Origin: Cannabis sativa
Lineage: Eukaryota > Streptophyta > Magnoliopsida > Rosales > Cannabaceae
DNA: 64,000 nucleotides
Reading direction: 5' to 3'
Assembly: GCF_029168945.1 (NCBI RefSeq)
Contig: NC_083602.1
Location: 32,289,323 to 32,353,322, forward strand
Shown piece by piece: positions 46,608-58,852 of the stretch. The notes beneath the pieces were generated by a model. The model worked only from the letters and a program-made list of their open reading frames with translations. It was not told the DNA's origin and searched no databases. Position 1 is the stretch's first letter. The number at the start of each line of letters is the position of its first letter. The position numbers and the translations under genes are program-made.

Positions 46608-49600
46608 TCAGTACATATCAATTAATCCTAAATTCTGACGGTGCTTTTCAAAGGCTGTCACGGCCAAGACTTTGGTAAATGGATCAGCTAGGTTATCCTC
46701 TGTGTCAACTTTCTCAACTAGTACATCCCCTCTTGCCACGTATTCTCTAATAATGTGATACTTCCTTTCAATGTGTTTGCTTCTCTTGTGGCTTCGAGGT
46801 TCTTTACTGTTTGCTATTGCTCCATTGTTATCACAAAGTAGGACCAGAGGTTTTCCATTCTAGGAACAACACCTATATTGGTGAAGAACTTTCTTAGCCA
46901 GACAAGTTCTTTAGCAGCTTCGGCTGCTGCTATGTATTCAGCTTCCATAGTTGAGTCCGATATCGCAGTTTGTTTAGCACTTCTCCAAACTACTGCTCCA
47001 CCCCCAAGAGTAAACACCATCCCAGATGTAGATTTCTTGTCTTCAAGACTTGCCTGGAAATCTGAATCAGTGTAGCCTATGGGATTTAAAGCACCACCCT
47101 TGTAGACTAACACAAGATTCCTTGTACTCTTCAAGTATTTCAGAATATACTTAACTGCATTCCAATGTTCATGTCCTTGATTAGACTGATACCTGCTCAC
47201 GATTCCAACTGCATAACAGATGTCAGGTCTAGTGCATAACATTGCATACATTAGACTTCCAACTGTAGAGGCATAGGGAATTTTCGCCATGTCCTCTATC
47301 TCTTGAGGATCAGTCGGAGACTGTCCCTTAGATAGACGAATACCATATCTAGAAGGCAGGTTTGCCCTATTAGTGTTGTTCATGGAGAATCTCTCTAAGA
47401 CTTTGTCTATGTAGGTTGTTTGAGAGAGAGCAAGAGATCTGTTCTTCCGGTTTTTGATAATCTGAATACCAAGAACATAGGTTGCTTCACCCAAATCTTT
47501 CATATCGAATTGAGTGTTGAGCCATTCCTTGATGTGAGTCATTTTCTTGACATTTTTTCCAATAATCAAAATGTCATCAACATAAAGGACCAGGAATACT
47601 ACTATTTGGTCTTCCTTGAGTTGGTAAACACAAGGTTCATCTTCATTCTAAAGAAAACCGTAGGTCTTGATGATTTCATCAAACCTTTTGTTCCATGAGC
47701 GAGAAGCTTGCTTAAGTCCATAGGTAGACCTATTTAATTTGCAAACTTTCTTTTCCTGCCCAGGAAGAACATAACCTTCTGGTTGCTCCATATAGATGGT
47801 TTCTTCAAGTACCCCATTAAGGAAGGCAGTCTTGACATCCATGTTCCAGATTTCATAATCGAAAGCATCAGCTATGGAGAGAAGAATTCGGATGGATTTG
47901 AGCATGGCAACAGGACTAAAAGTTTCCTCATAGTCCACGCCTTCTCTTTGGGTATAACCCTTGGCTACAAGTCTAGCTTTAAAAGTTTCGACTTCGCCTC
48001 CAGCTCCTCTTTTCTTCTTGTAAACCCACTTGCATCCTATCGGATGATAGTCGTCAGGTGCGTCTACATATTCCCAGACTTTGTTCTTTTTCATGGAATC
48101 CATTTCTGAATCCATGCCGGCCGACCATCGTTTTTGTTGCGGACTAGCCATTGCCTGTTTATAGGTTAATGGATCGTCATCAATACCGTCACCTACAACC
48201 ATATTGATTTCACCATCCAAGCCATAACGAGCAGGTTTTGTTGAAACCCTCCCACTACGACGAGGTGCGGTGATCTTCTGAACAGAAACTTTAGTAGTAG
48301 ATTTCTCAGTTTGTTCAACTGAGGGAGTGGGATTGTCCTCTTTACTTGTGGAAGAGAACGGAACATTGGAAGGACTTATATCTCAAAGCATTTCCTCCAA
48401 CACTACTTTACTTTGTGATTTGAAATTCTTAATATAGTCATCTTCAAGGAAAGTTGTGTTTGTAGAAACAAACACTTTATCATCATTGCGACTATAAAAT
48501 CGTCCATCCCTAGTCTCTTTAGAATTACCGACAAACATGCAAACTTCAGTTCGTGACTCAAGTTTGCCGTCTTTCTTTCTTAAGACATGAGCAGGGCACC
48601 CCCAGATTCTGTAATGGCGTAAACTAGGTGTACGACCATTCCAAAGTTCTAAAGGTGTCTTAGGGATTGATTTAGATGGAACAACATTTAAAATGTCGGT
48701 TGCCATCTGAATTGCATATCCCCAGAAGGACGTAGGTAGAGTTGAAAAACTAAGCATAGACCTAACCATTTCCAAAAGCGTGCGATTCTGTCTTTCTGTA
48801 ACTCCATTTTGCTGTGGAGTGCTAGGGGCGGTTAATTGGGATTCAATTCCAAGTTCAATTAAATGATCTTTGAACTACATATCCATATATTCTCCACCCC
48901 TATCAGTTCGCAAGATCTTTAATGATTTACCTAATTGGTTTTGGGCCAAACCATGAAATTCTTGAAACTTTGAAAATTTTCAGATTTCTTATGCATAAGG
49001 TAAATATGTCCATATCTAGAGTAATCGTCAATGAAAGTGACAAAGTACTCATAACCACCTCGGGCTTTGATATTCTAAGGTCCGCAAACATCGGAATGCA
49101 CTAACCCTAGGGGTTGTTTGGCACGCTCCCCCTTTGCAGAGAAAGAACGTTTGGTCATCTTTCCTTCTAGGCAAGATTCGCAAACAGGTAATTCACCTAA
49201 GACGACATTTTTCAATGGACCGTCTTTGGTTAGCCTGTTTAGTCTGTCATAGCCAATGTGACCCAAACGTAAATGCCATAGATATGTTTCATTATCATCA
49301 ACGATCTTTTGCTTTTTGTGGTTTCTAGGTTTAGCTACTTTAAAAAGTTTGTTATGTAGGGCAAATGGTGTTTCTGGTCTAAGAACATAAAGCCCTTGTT
49401 CCATGGATGCAACACAAATCTGAATGTCATTTCTAGAAATGGTAGAACCAGAATTCGAGAAATCTAATTTGTATTGTTGCAATTGTAAGCATGAAACAGA
49501 AACCAAGTTTCTACTGAAATTTGGAATGTATAAGACATTGTCTAATTCCAAAATTCTATTTTTAAAACTTGAGTTTGGCTTTTCCTCTAGCTCTAACCGA

Positions 49601-49966
49601 AACCATTTCGCCATTACCAACTTTAAGTTTCAACTCTCCGGATTTCAAATAATTCCAATTCTCAAGCAATTGCAATGAGCAACTTACATGGTTTGTAGAC
49701 CCAGAATTAAGAATCCAAATGGATTTATCATTCTCTAACACACATGATTCGAAGACTAAAGCATTACTGCTTATTCGTTTGTTAATTGTTGTTCTTGCTA
49801 GTTCATTTTGTTGTGAAGTATAACTTGAGGAAGTGGAATCACTTTCTCTTATCTTCTCATCTAAGCTTGAAGTAGTAGGATTTATGGAGTTATGAACTAT
49901 TTGCTCTTCAGAGTGAACAATTCCCAGCTTACCTGCTTTCTGGAATTTAAAGTCCATCATGAGCAT
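46608..49966 (-). pseudogene. Copia element B: pol, no gag, heavily decayed
   Basis: Same domain order as element A. The protease has the catalytic Asp replaced by Asn (WILNSGS, codon 49708-49706). Further lesions: frameshift near 49562; stop at 49075-49077 in the integrase; one-base loss near 48975; stop at 48383-48385; stop at 47648-47650 (CAG to TAG type relative to A); one-base loss near 46855. The RT YVDD (47573-47584) is intact. RNase H continues in the shifted frame to a stop at 46608. It has more lesions than A, as expected for the older host element. Gag is absent at the same junction as in A. Confidence 0.92.
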
Positions 49967-50550
49967 ATGTGAAGTATTACTCTGACAAGGAGTTTATAAC
50001 TTCAAATTCAATTGCTAAGATATTAACTAGGAGTGGAATGGGAAGAGGATTATAGACACTACAACACATCAATAAAACAGAAGTAAGGTTTTGGTTCAAA
50101 ATTCATACACAAGTTCAGAAAATAACAAGTAATGACATATGTTATAGAAATACTAAATCTAACATAGTTTATTTTCCAAGGTTTCCAACATAATGAAATA
50201 CAGTGTCCCGGTAGGCGAGAGTCAAAGATAAGATTAGTTGAATAGAGTTGTCAGCTCATCTAAAATTAAACATTTTAGCAACCTTTTATTCGATCAAAAT
50301 GAGAATCCAACGTTGTTCGGTAGGCGAGAGTCAAGGTTATTCTCTTTTTATGAGCTTCCACCATTGTTTCATGTTTTATGAGTTTATCTCTAAGTAGTCA
50401 CCGTAGGGGAGAGTCTAAATAGAGACGAAAACTTACAAAACACTTATCAACTGAAATCTTACGGTGCTAAAAGTGTTCAACGAATAACCATCCATAGGGG
50501 GACGAAGTCTAGCGTCTCGAGGTTATATTGAAAAAATTTAACTATTGTAA
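49967..50550 (-). mobile_element. Copia element B: leader, part adjoining pol
   Basis: It matches the element A leader. The repeated motif lies at about 50225-50204 and 50334-50314 (one base shorter in the second). It is cut at 50550 by element C after TGTAA; the sequence resumes at 60773 with GACCAACAATGGAGATCG. Confidence 0.88.
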
Positions 50551-52462
50551 TGTTAGGTTTTATGCCCTAAATAAAACTCTTTACAATCTGATTAGTTATC
50601 AATATAAGAAATTTGAAGTGATTGATGTTTGCATGAATTTTACATGCTAATGGTTTAATATGTTTAATATGTTTATTACATTCATACACACAAAATCAGT
50701 TAAATCCAGATCATATGTTTATTCACAACTACAGTATCGTCAACACAGTGGAATGTGATTGTGATCATATGAATCAAAAGTTTTGGTCCCTGTTTCATCA
50801 GTGTTATTGGATTTACACTAATGTGATAATCAGCGATGATGTGTACTTACACTTGGAGTAAGTGTTATGTTCTTTCCAGGACATTAGCAAAGTATACTAG
50901 TTTCGAATGTATGGAGTATACATTGGACTGGACCGATATTGCAACTAAGTTAAGATATTACAAACTTACCGTTATACATATCTTTCCAAGTCAATATCAG
51001 TAGTTGATCTTAAGATTGAAAAGAATCTAAATCCTGATATGCTTGGGCTCAACTCAGGAGTGCTATTCATGTTCTTTGATTTATTAGTTAAGCCTACTTT
51101 TGGGTCAGGGTGATACGTATATTTTGGGAACATGATAGTATGATTGAGTGGGAGTGCTGAACATAAATATGGAATCTATAGCTTCTACTGGTGTATAGAA
51201 GTTAAGTGATGATTCCCTTCGAGCTTAGCAAATAGAAGTAAATGGATGAGCTCTTGTTTAACTGACTAATTATTAGATCATTAAACACCATTTACAGGTA
51301 GCTAAGTGTTTTAAGGGGCAAAATACATTGAGGGGTGAGAACGGTAAAGAAATCCCATCTCGATGTAAATCATCTATATAGAGGATCTTTAAATCACAAT
51401 AAGATTATAACAATGGTTAAATGAGATAGTATATTGGTATCGTGAAACATACAATATGCTCTATATAAGTACGAGAGTGCAATTCTAAGTTCTAAGAGTG
51501 GATTCAACGAAGAATTAATAAGTAGGAATTTACTTGGTAAATTTGGTTCACTTATTGGAAGCTCAAGATATAGATCCATGGTCCCCATTCTAGTTGAGAA
51601 CATTCTCGCTTATAAGACTCATTAATTGATTCGTGATTGATCAATTATAATTCTAAAGTTAGACTATGTCGATTTTATGAATTTTCACTATTCGGGGGTG
51701 AAATTGTAAGGAAAAGAGTTTTTAAGGTTTATTTATTTATTAATGGACTTTATATGTCTAATTAATAATTAAATTAAATGACAATATTATTTAATAATGT
51801 ATTTTAATTATTAAATAATTAGTTTTGGCATTTAAAAGGTTAGAATTGGAAAATTGGCATTTTTGAGAAAATAGAGATAAAATTTGATAAAATTGCAAAA
51901 TTAAGTGGGGCCCATTACAACACCTATGGCCGGCCACTTAATATGATTTTTCAAATTAATATTTTCATTATTTTAATGCCAAATAAATCCTAACCTAAAC
52001 CTAGTAAGTTGCCTATAAATAGAAAGTGATGGCTCATTCACAAAACAAGTTTTCATAAGCCTTTCTGACAGAAATTTCTCTCTTCAGAAAAACTGAGCCT
52101 TCCCTCACTCTCTACCTTGGCCGAAACCTCTCTCCCTCTTTTCCTTCATCTTTTTCGTGACCCTAGTGAAAGAGTAAGTGCCCACACACAAGGGCGATAA
52201 CTCAATCATAGATTGGAAGACTGTGAAGGATCAAAGCTTGAAGAAGAAGGAGATTCGGGCTCAGATCTTGATTATACTCTGCTACAGAAAGGAATCAAGG
52301 GTTAGAGATCTGAGTGGAAGGAGACATTTATTCCGCTGCATCAATGTAAGGTTTTCTTAACTTTATATGTGTTTATTTTATCGTTTTAGAAAGTTCATAT
52401 TTAGGATGTTAATAAACATACTTGTGAGTAGATCTAAGATCCTGGTAAAATAATTCCCAACA
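50551..52462 (+). mobile_element. Copia element C: 5' LTR
   Basis: 1912 bp, from TGTTAGGTTTTATGCCC to TAATTCCCAACA. The TATA box TATAAAT is at 52014-52020. The target duplication TGTAA is at 50546-50550 and 60768-60772. It is nearly identical to the 3' LTR; almost every difference falls at a CAG or CTG. Confidence 0.96.
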
Positions 52463-55400
52463 ACTGGCCTCAGAGCCATGGTAATTGATTTACTTGCATG
52501 TAATTTGGACTTTAAAACGATTGTTTGTATGTTCTTTGGATGGTATTATGTTGTATTGAGTGTTATTTGATGATTGATTGATGATTATGAAATTTTCGTG
52601 AAAAATAATTGTTATTTCGGTTCTGGAATTATTTTTATTGGATAGTATGGAAAAAATTAAGCAAGTTAGCCTTTTACAGAACTCAATTTGGATTTTATTT
52701 GAATTAGTTATGATTTTTGGAAGATTTGACAAAATCTACATCTTTGATAGTTTCTGCGATCGTAGAGCTGTCCGTACAGTTTCGAATTTTTTCAATTTTC
52801 TTCAATTTTTCATACCTTTTCATGGAATTAACTTCCAATTTTTTGTATGGTTTTATATATATACTATTACTATTCCTAATTCAATTCTAATTATCATTTT
52901 GAATTAATTTAATTTTTTTTTTTAATTTAATTCAAGATATTAGTGTAATTTGAATTTGAATAGAACTAGTATTTATCTTTTTGCTTAAAAATCTATCTTA
53001 TTTTTAAATTTGATTATATTTTTTAAATTTAAGCGTCGTATATTTTTTTGATATTTATAATATCTTTTAAAGATATTTATAATATCTTTTAAGATATTTA
53101 AAAATATCCTATCTTTTAAGATATTTTAAAAATATCTTATCTATTAAGATTTTTTAAATCTTTTTAGATATTTTGACCTTATTTAAATTTAAAATAAGAT
53201 ATTTATAATCATGTAATTTTAAATAGATATAAGATATTTTGCTAACTTTTAAATTTTGTTATTTTATTTATTTAAATTAAATTTAAAAATCTGAAAAGAT
53301 ATTTTATTTATCTTTTCTAATTTTTATTTAATTTTTATTTTTAAAATAACATTTAATTTTTAAAAAGTAGTTAGCAAATTTTGAAATGATATTTAGGTTG
53401 GTTGAAACCTAATTTTTCAAATAGTAGGTTTAATTTTAAATTTTTTTTTAAAAAATAATTTCGAAATTTTAAATATTTTTTTATTTTTTTTTATTTTTTC
53501 GAAATTAATTAAATTTTTTTTTTTTTTTTTTTTCGAAATTAAAATATTTTATTTAATTATTTATTTTTCGAAATTATTTATTTAAAATTAAATAAATCCT
53601 ACTTCCAACTATCCAGCTAACCTTGTTGCAGGAGTATGTGTTTTTAGCTTGTATGTAAGTTTTAAAAACCTATTATTACTTGATTGCAAATAGCCATGGT
53701 TACTTTTTGCCAGATCTAATGATCTGATGGCTCCCTTGGTCAAGTAAATAATTTGTAACAAAAATTTTACAATCTTCTTTCATCCGTGTATGACCTAAAG
53801 CAACATGATAGGATCCATCCAAAGTGTGCATGTGTGAGCCTATATGTTTATTTTATTATATAGATGCATATAGGTTGTTGCTAAATAAAATGTCACACCA
53901 TGATAGATTTTATTTAGGTCCATTTAGTTATTGGACCTATTCAATTAATAACAGTTATTCATTTTAAGGTTAAATTCCTCTCTTTTGGGCCTTGTGTGAG
54001 AGTTGGGTGCCATAGAAGTGGGTACGACATACTGAACCCAGCACCCCCTCACATGAACTACCCCAATTGTGAAGGCCCATTTGCCTGATTTGAATAACTG
54101 TACTAGGTTAATTATAATAGTTTGACCTAATAAAATTGAATTAGCAACATAATTAACTTTTAAAATATATGAAAATTTATTTTCATTTTAATATTTTAAA
54201 GTTAATTTTAAGAAAAACACTTTTAGTTTAGATATTATTTCTAGATAAACTATTTGTATTTTTCTTGTATTTAATTAAATATAGAATTTTAACTAACTAA
54301 GATTCTTTCTGGAGCTTATTTAATTAAATATTCCTATTTAAGTTATAAATTAGTTGTATCAACTGATTTTTCTTAACTAACTTAAATTTGAATATTTGAT
54401 TTAAATTTTAAATCAAGTTGAGGAATCTTAGGCATTAGTTATTAAAGATTCTTAAGATATTTTTTTTTTAAGTTAATATCTTTTCAAATATTAACTTGAA
54501 ATGAATATCTTAGATATTTTTTTTTTTTGTTAATATCTTTTCAAATATTAACTTTAAAAGATATCTTCAAATTAAGTGGTTACAACTTAATTTGTGATAT
54601 TTAATTAAATCTAGATTTGAAATTATTTAAGTTTAAGATTTTTTCTATATAACTTAAATTAGATATTTTTCAAATTTTTGAAAAGATACTTAGTCAAATA
54701 AGATATTTTCTAGATAGTAATTTCTAGACTACTTATTATTTCTAATACTTATATAGGAAAATATTATACTTTTGTGAAATTAATTATTTAAATAATTAAT
54801 TTTGGTACAATTTTATTAAGTATATTTTTCCTAGTATTAAATAGAAATTAATAATTAAGGCTTCTCTACACTTAATTATTTATTTCTTGAATTTAATACA
54901 ATTAATTAAGTTGAAAAATCTAAATATCTAAGTTGATTTTCATCATGATACTTAAATATTTATTGATTTTTCATGACACTTAATTAAATAGAAAATTAAT
55001 TTTAGGTTGAAATTTAATTTTTCAACTTAAATTTAAATAATTTTCAAAATATATATTTTTCTTTATTTTATTAATCAATTTCGAAATTGCATTTTAATTA
55101 TGCAATATTTTTCGAATTTTTTTGAAAAATAGATTGAGTTGTAAATTAATTATTTATTTTAATTAATTCTTGGACCAACTCAAGTCAATGATTTTTTCAT
55201 TTAATAGATTAATTTAAAATAAGTGAATTTAAAATATATATATTATTAGAAATTGAATTAACTAGTCAAAAGAATATCTAGATAGGTGATATTTTTGCTT
55301 GAAGTATTGCTTTTCTATTTTTATTATTTTCGAAAATTGTATAGTTTTTTTATACTTAATTTTCGAACCCAATAAATATATTCTCAAAGGAAATTTTTAA

Positions 55401-56159
55401 GTTGTTAATTATTTATTTAATTCATCTTAAATTAATTTCCTTAATATTTATATTTAAGATTATTACTAAGATGGAAATAATTAATTTTATTTCAATCACC
55501 ATCTAGTATAATTTTATAAATATTATATTAAATTCTTATTTTTGAATTTTAATTCTTAAATAGAATTTAATGAGATTTATTTATTAGAATAATAAGAAAA
55601 TACATTTTAAACAATGAGCTTTATTATTATTAAGATATTCGATCTCCATTGTGGGTTTTACACCGCGTTTGTTTTAGTGAGTAATCCTCCCTAATGGAGG
55701 AACGTTCATTAGCAATTTCGCACCGTTTAATCTCGCATGATAAGTGGTTTGTAAGTGTTTTATATGGTATAGATCACCCTAATGGTGGCGACCATATTTG
55801 ACTTGCAAATTGCGAAACAATGGTAGAAGCTCATGAGATAGAATAGCCTTGACTCTCGCCTAAACGGGACAACGGCCGGATTCGATCTTGATCGAATAAA
55901 AGGTTGCTAGAATGTTTAACATTTTAGATGAGCCGACAACTCTATTCAATGGATGGTAGCTTTGACTCTCGCCTAAACGGGACAACGATATCGCCTTGTT
56001 GAAAACCTTGGAAATTATTTAGGATTGAATTTTTAAGTATTTTCTCATATCATTCCTACTTGCTATGTGCTTATAATTTCTGAATTGATTTTGTGTGTTA
56101 AACCATTATTAATTTCTATTTGTTGATTTCTATTATTTTGTAGTATCCTGTTTGTCAAA
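52463..56159 (+). mobile_element. Copia element C: primer-binding site and leader
   Basis: The primer-binding site TGGCCTCAGAGC is at 52465-52476. The long AT-rich leader carries a CTGTCCGTACAG segment near 52768, and the motif TTGACTCTCGCCTAAACGGG at 55849 and 55962. It ends with a splice-acceptor-like TATTTTGTAG 20 nt before the gag ATG. Short open frames here are incidental. Confidence 0.85.
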
Positions 56160-57018
56160 ATGAATCCCATGTTATCACTGTTGACTGAAAATAAGCTGAA
56201 TGGATCTAACTTTAATAAATGGAATGAGAACATTAATATTGCTCTCATAGGAGAAAGTGCCTTGTTTGTTTTAACTGAGCCGTCACACGAAGTGCACAGG
56301 GATAATGCATCCAAAGCCGTGAAAGAAAAGTATGAGCGTTGGCAGAAGGCAAATGACAAAGCTCTATACTTTATGCTTTCTAGCATGGTTGACACCCTCA
56401 AAACTCGGTTTTCTAAACCGAGAAAGGTCTTTGAAGTTATGACGAAGTTAAATGAGCTATTCGGTAAGGCATCACTTCGGTCCACGCTTTGACGCGACTA
56501 AGAAGTACATTAACGCACGGATGGAACCTCATCAAAACGTGCGTGATCATGTTCTCCTCATGTCCGATTATTTCCAAGAAGCCCGGGATCATGGTGCTTT
56601 GAAATGGACGAGGCTACTCAAGTAAGTCTTATCTTGAACGACGACTCCAGCATTTCTACCATACACATCAAATTATGTCATGAATAAGAAGGAAATTGAC
56701 TTTCATGAATTAGTCAATGACCTTCAAACTTATGAAAATTTGATTGGAGGACCCAAGAAGAAAGGGAGTAAACCTCATCCTGGTAATGGTAATGGGACGA
56801 TGAAACCTGAAGCAAATGTCGCCTCTGCTTCAAAGCCCAAATCGAAGAAGAAGTGGAAGAACACCAAGAAGCGAACAAAAGTCATGAAAAAGACTGCTCC
56901 TTCTGGTGATGCTACACTTAAAGGAAAGTGTTTCCACTGCAATGAAAAAGGCCATTGGAAACCCCAATGTCCTAAACTTCTTGCAAAGAAACAAGGTATT
57001 TCCTTTCATAAACTTTAA
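56160..57018 (+). pseudogene. Copia element C: gag (capsid + zinc knuckle), frameshifted
   Basis: Gag forms the particle that packages element RNA. The N-terminus MNPMLSLLTENKLNGSNF and the following segment are typical of copia gag. The zinc knuckle C-x2-C-x4-H-x4-C (CFHCNEKGHWKPQC) lies at 56929-56970, after a Lys-rich stretch. The frame shifts at about 56485, 56598 and 56640-56650, dividing the gene into three open pieces (56160-56492, a middle piece, 56680-57018). Those breaks lie in or near sites where related sequence would have CTG/CAG, so some may be sequence errors. No protease, integrase or RT follows. Confidence 0.85.
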
Positions 57019-57095
57019 GAGTTTTAGTGAATTATTATCCAATTGGATTTATAATTCTGGACTAACTTTGTTTATTTGTTTTCTTCTTCTTATAG
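56996..57095 (+). other. Candidate intron at the 3' end of gag
   Basis: Immediately after the codons for AKKQ there is GGTATTTCC. A pyrimidine-rich TTTTCTTCTTCTTATAG ends 100 nt later at 57095. Splicing would continue the frame for only a few residues (GQAT) before a stop. Splicing to make gag-specific RNA is known in some copia elements; here it is inferred. Confidence 0.4.
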
Positions 57096-58852
57096 GCCAA
57101 GCTACTTGAACTCAATTGAGTTGGATCAGCAAGCTGGACCAAGGGTGAAATCGTCCAGATGAAGATGAAGCTCTTCAATTTATTTTTTGAATTAATTGTT
57201 TTAGTTTAAAGACAATTTGGATTTCAAATTTTAGTTAGGGATATTTATCCCTGTTTCTCTCATATTGTTGCAATATTTTTTTTATCATTAATAAAGTTTT
57301 ATTTTTTTTTCGAAATTCCCTATTGCAATTTATGAGATTGAGCTTCATTTAATTCTATCTTCATCAATTATTACCACATTATATTTATATGTTTGTATGT
57401 GTAAGTGTTTTTATTATTGATGCAAATTCTATAATATTTACAACTCTTCATAGAGTTATATTATATAAACACTAGAAATTATTTCTATGTTTATCAATAA
57501 TTGTTCATTCTCATACAATTATTAAGAATTTGTTTAATAAAAGGATCTTATGATCTGATAGGGGTGGAGAAAAGTTAAGAAAACTATGCAGTTCAACGAT
57601 CTTTTATATCTAATGAACTCTGGATAGTATTCAACTCCACAAAAACTCTATCACACTTAGAGAATCATGATCTTTACAACCTTTAGGGGTGGATCATAAT
57701 CTCTATATACTTAGGGGTGGAGGTTATCCATAGTACCCTATATGTATATTCTTAGGGGTGGAGTCTATTCCAAAATTCCCTATGAAACACATATCTTGTT
57801 TAAACATAAAAGTAATATAATGAGTCAGCTATTGTCAATATAAATTCTTGATCTTGATTGTATGTTCCATTTCGATTTTACTGTTGTAAGTAAGAGTTTG
57901 ATACCTTTGAAAGTTCTTTGTTAAAGTTTCACACTACCTTAATTGAGTGGGAGAATTTTAAAGTTCTATACCCATCTTCATTAGGTTGATAATTGTGATA
58001 GGTACTTAAGAACACTACTGAAAAGCAAATCTAACCATTCACATGGATAGGTATAGCTTATCAGAATTATGAGAATAAGATAAAGAATTCTAGTTCAGTC
58101 CATTCAAATGACTTGAGCCAAGAATTCTTAATCCTCATAAAATTTGATGGTATCTTAATTTTGATTACTTTATCTCTGGCATGTATTTTTCACTTCAAAT
58201 ACTAGTCTCCATTATGTTGATGACTTAGTCTTAACTTAAAGTTTCGTACTAATACAAAAGTCATAACTAGGTAACTCACCAAACAATCGAGAGGTTAAAA
58301 GTATTATTTAACCGGACATCTGCATATTGAGTGGGAGCTATACGAGATGTAATCAAATAGGGAACATTAGAAGATATTCAAGAAGGATTTATGAAAGTGA
58401 TCTATATGTCAGATATTAAGGAACTGTGTATCAGTTGTCTTTGTATCACACCATCTAATTTCGAAATTCTTAAGATGGTGCTTACTTTGGGGGTGGAGGA
58501 ATTATTGTATAATAATTCAAGCTCTACCGCAGAAGAACTATAACTTGGTCTATTCGAAAATACCGTAAAGTTATATCACCTTTGAAGAAAAGTCTACACT
58601 GTATTATCTCAATTACATATTTTAAAATATGAGAGATATGTCCTCTGTTAATTCAGATGTACTTTTAAAACAGTAAAGATTTCAGTATCCCTTGATGAGT
58701 AAAGCATATAGTAAAGGATGTTTCATAAGAGTATTTATGAACTTGTTTCCAGAAGTTTGGGTGGATTCAAATATACTACACTTGATCTAAAGATCAAGAC
58801 ATCAGATTGACCTATTTGCACAGTTTGTTTTATATTAGTGCAAGTGGGAGTT
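57096..58852 (+). mobile_element. Copia element C: 3' internal region with pol scraps
   Basis: No open pol. Degenerate remnants include GATAGGGGTGGAGAAAAG (about 57558) followed by ATGCAGTTCAACGATC, an echo of the integrase TDRGGE block, and a TTTGGGGGTGGAG echo of the RNase H region near 58490. AGGGGTGGA is repeated at several other places (57685, 57711, 57752). It ends with the polypurine tract AGTGGGAGTT (58843-58852). Confidence 0.75.

Noticed and set aside
56063..56485. 140-codon minus-strand frame opposite gag
   Set aside because: Shadow of the gag reading frame; no independent support.
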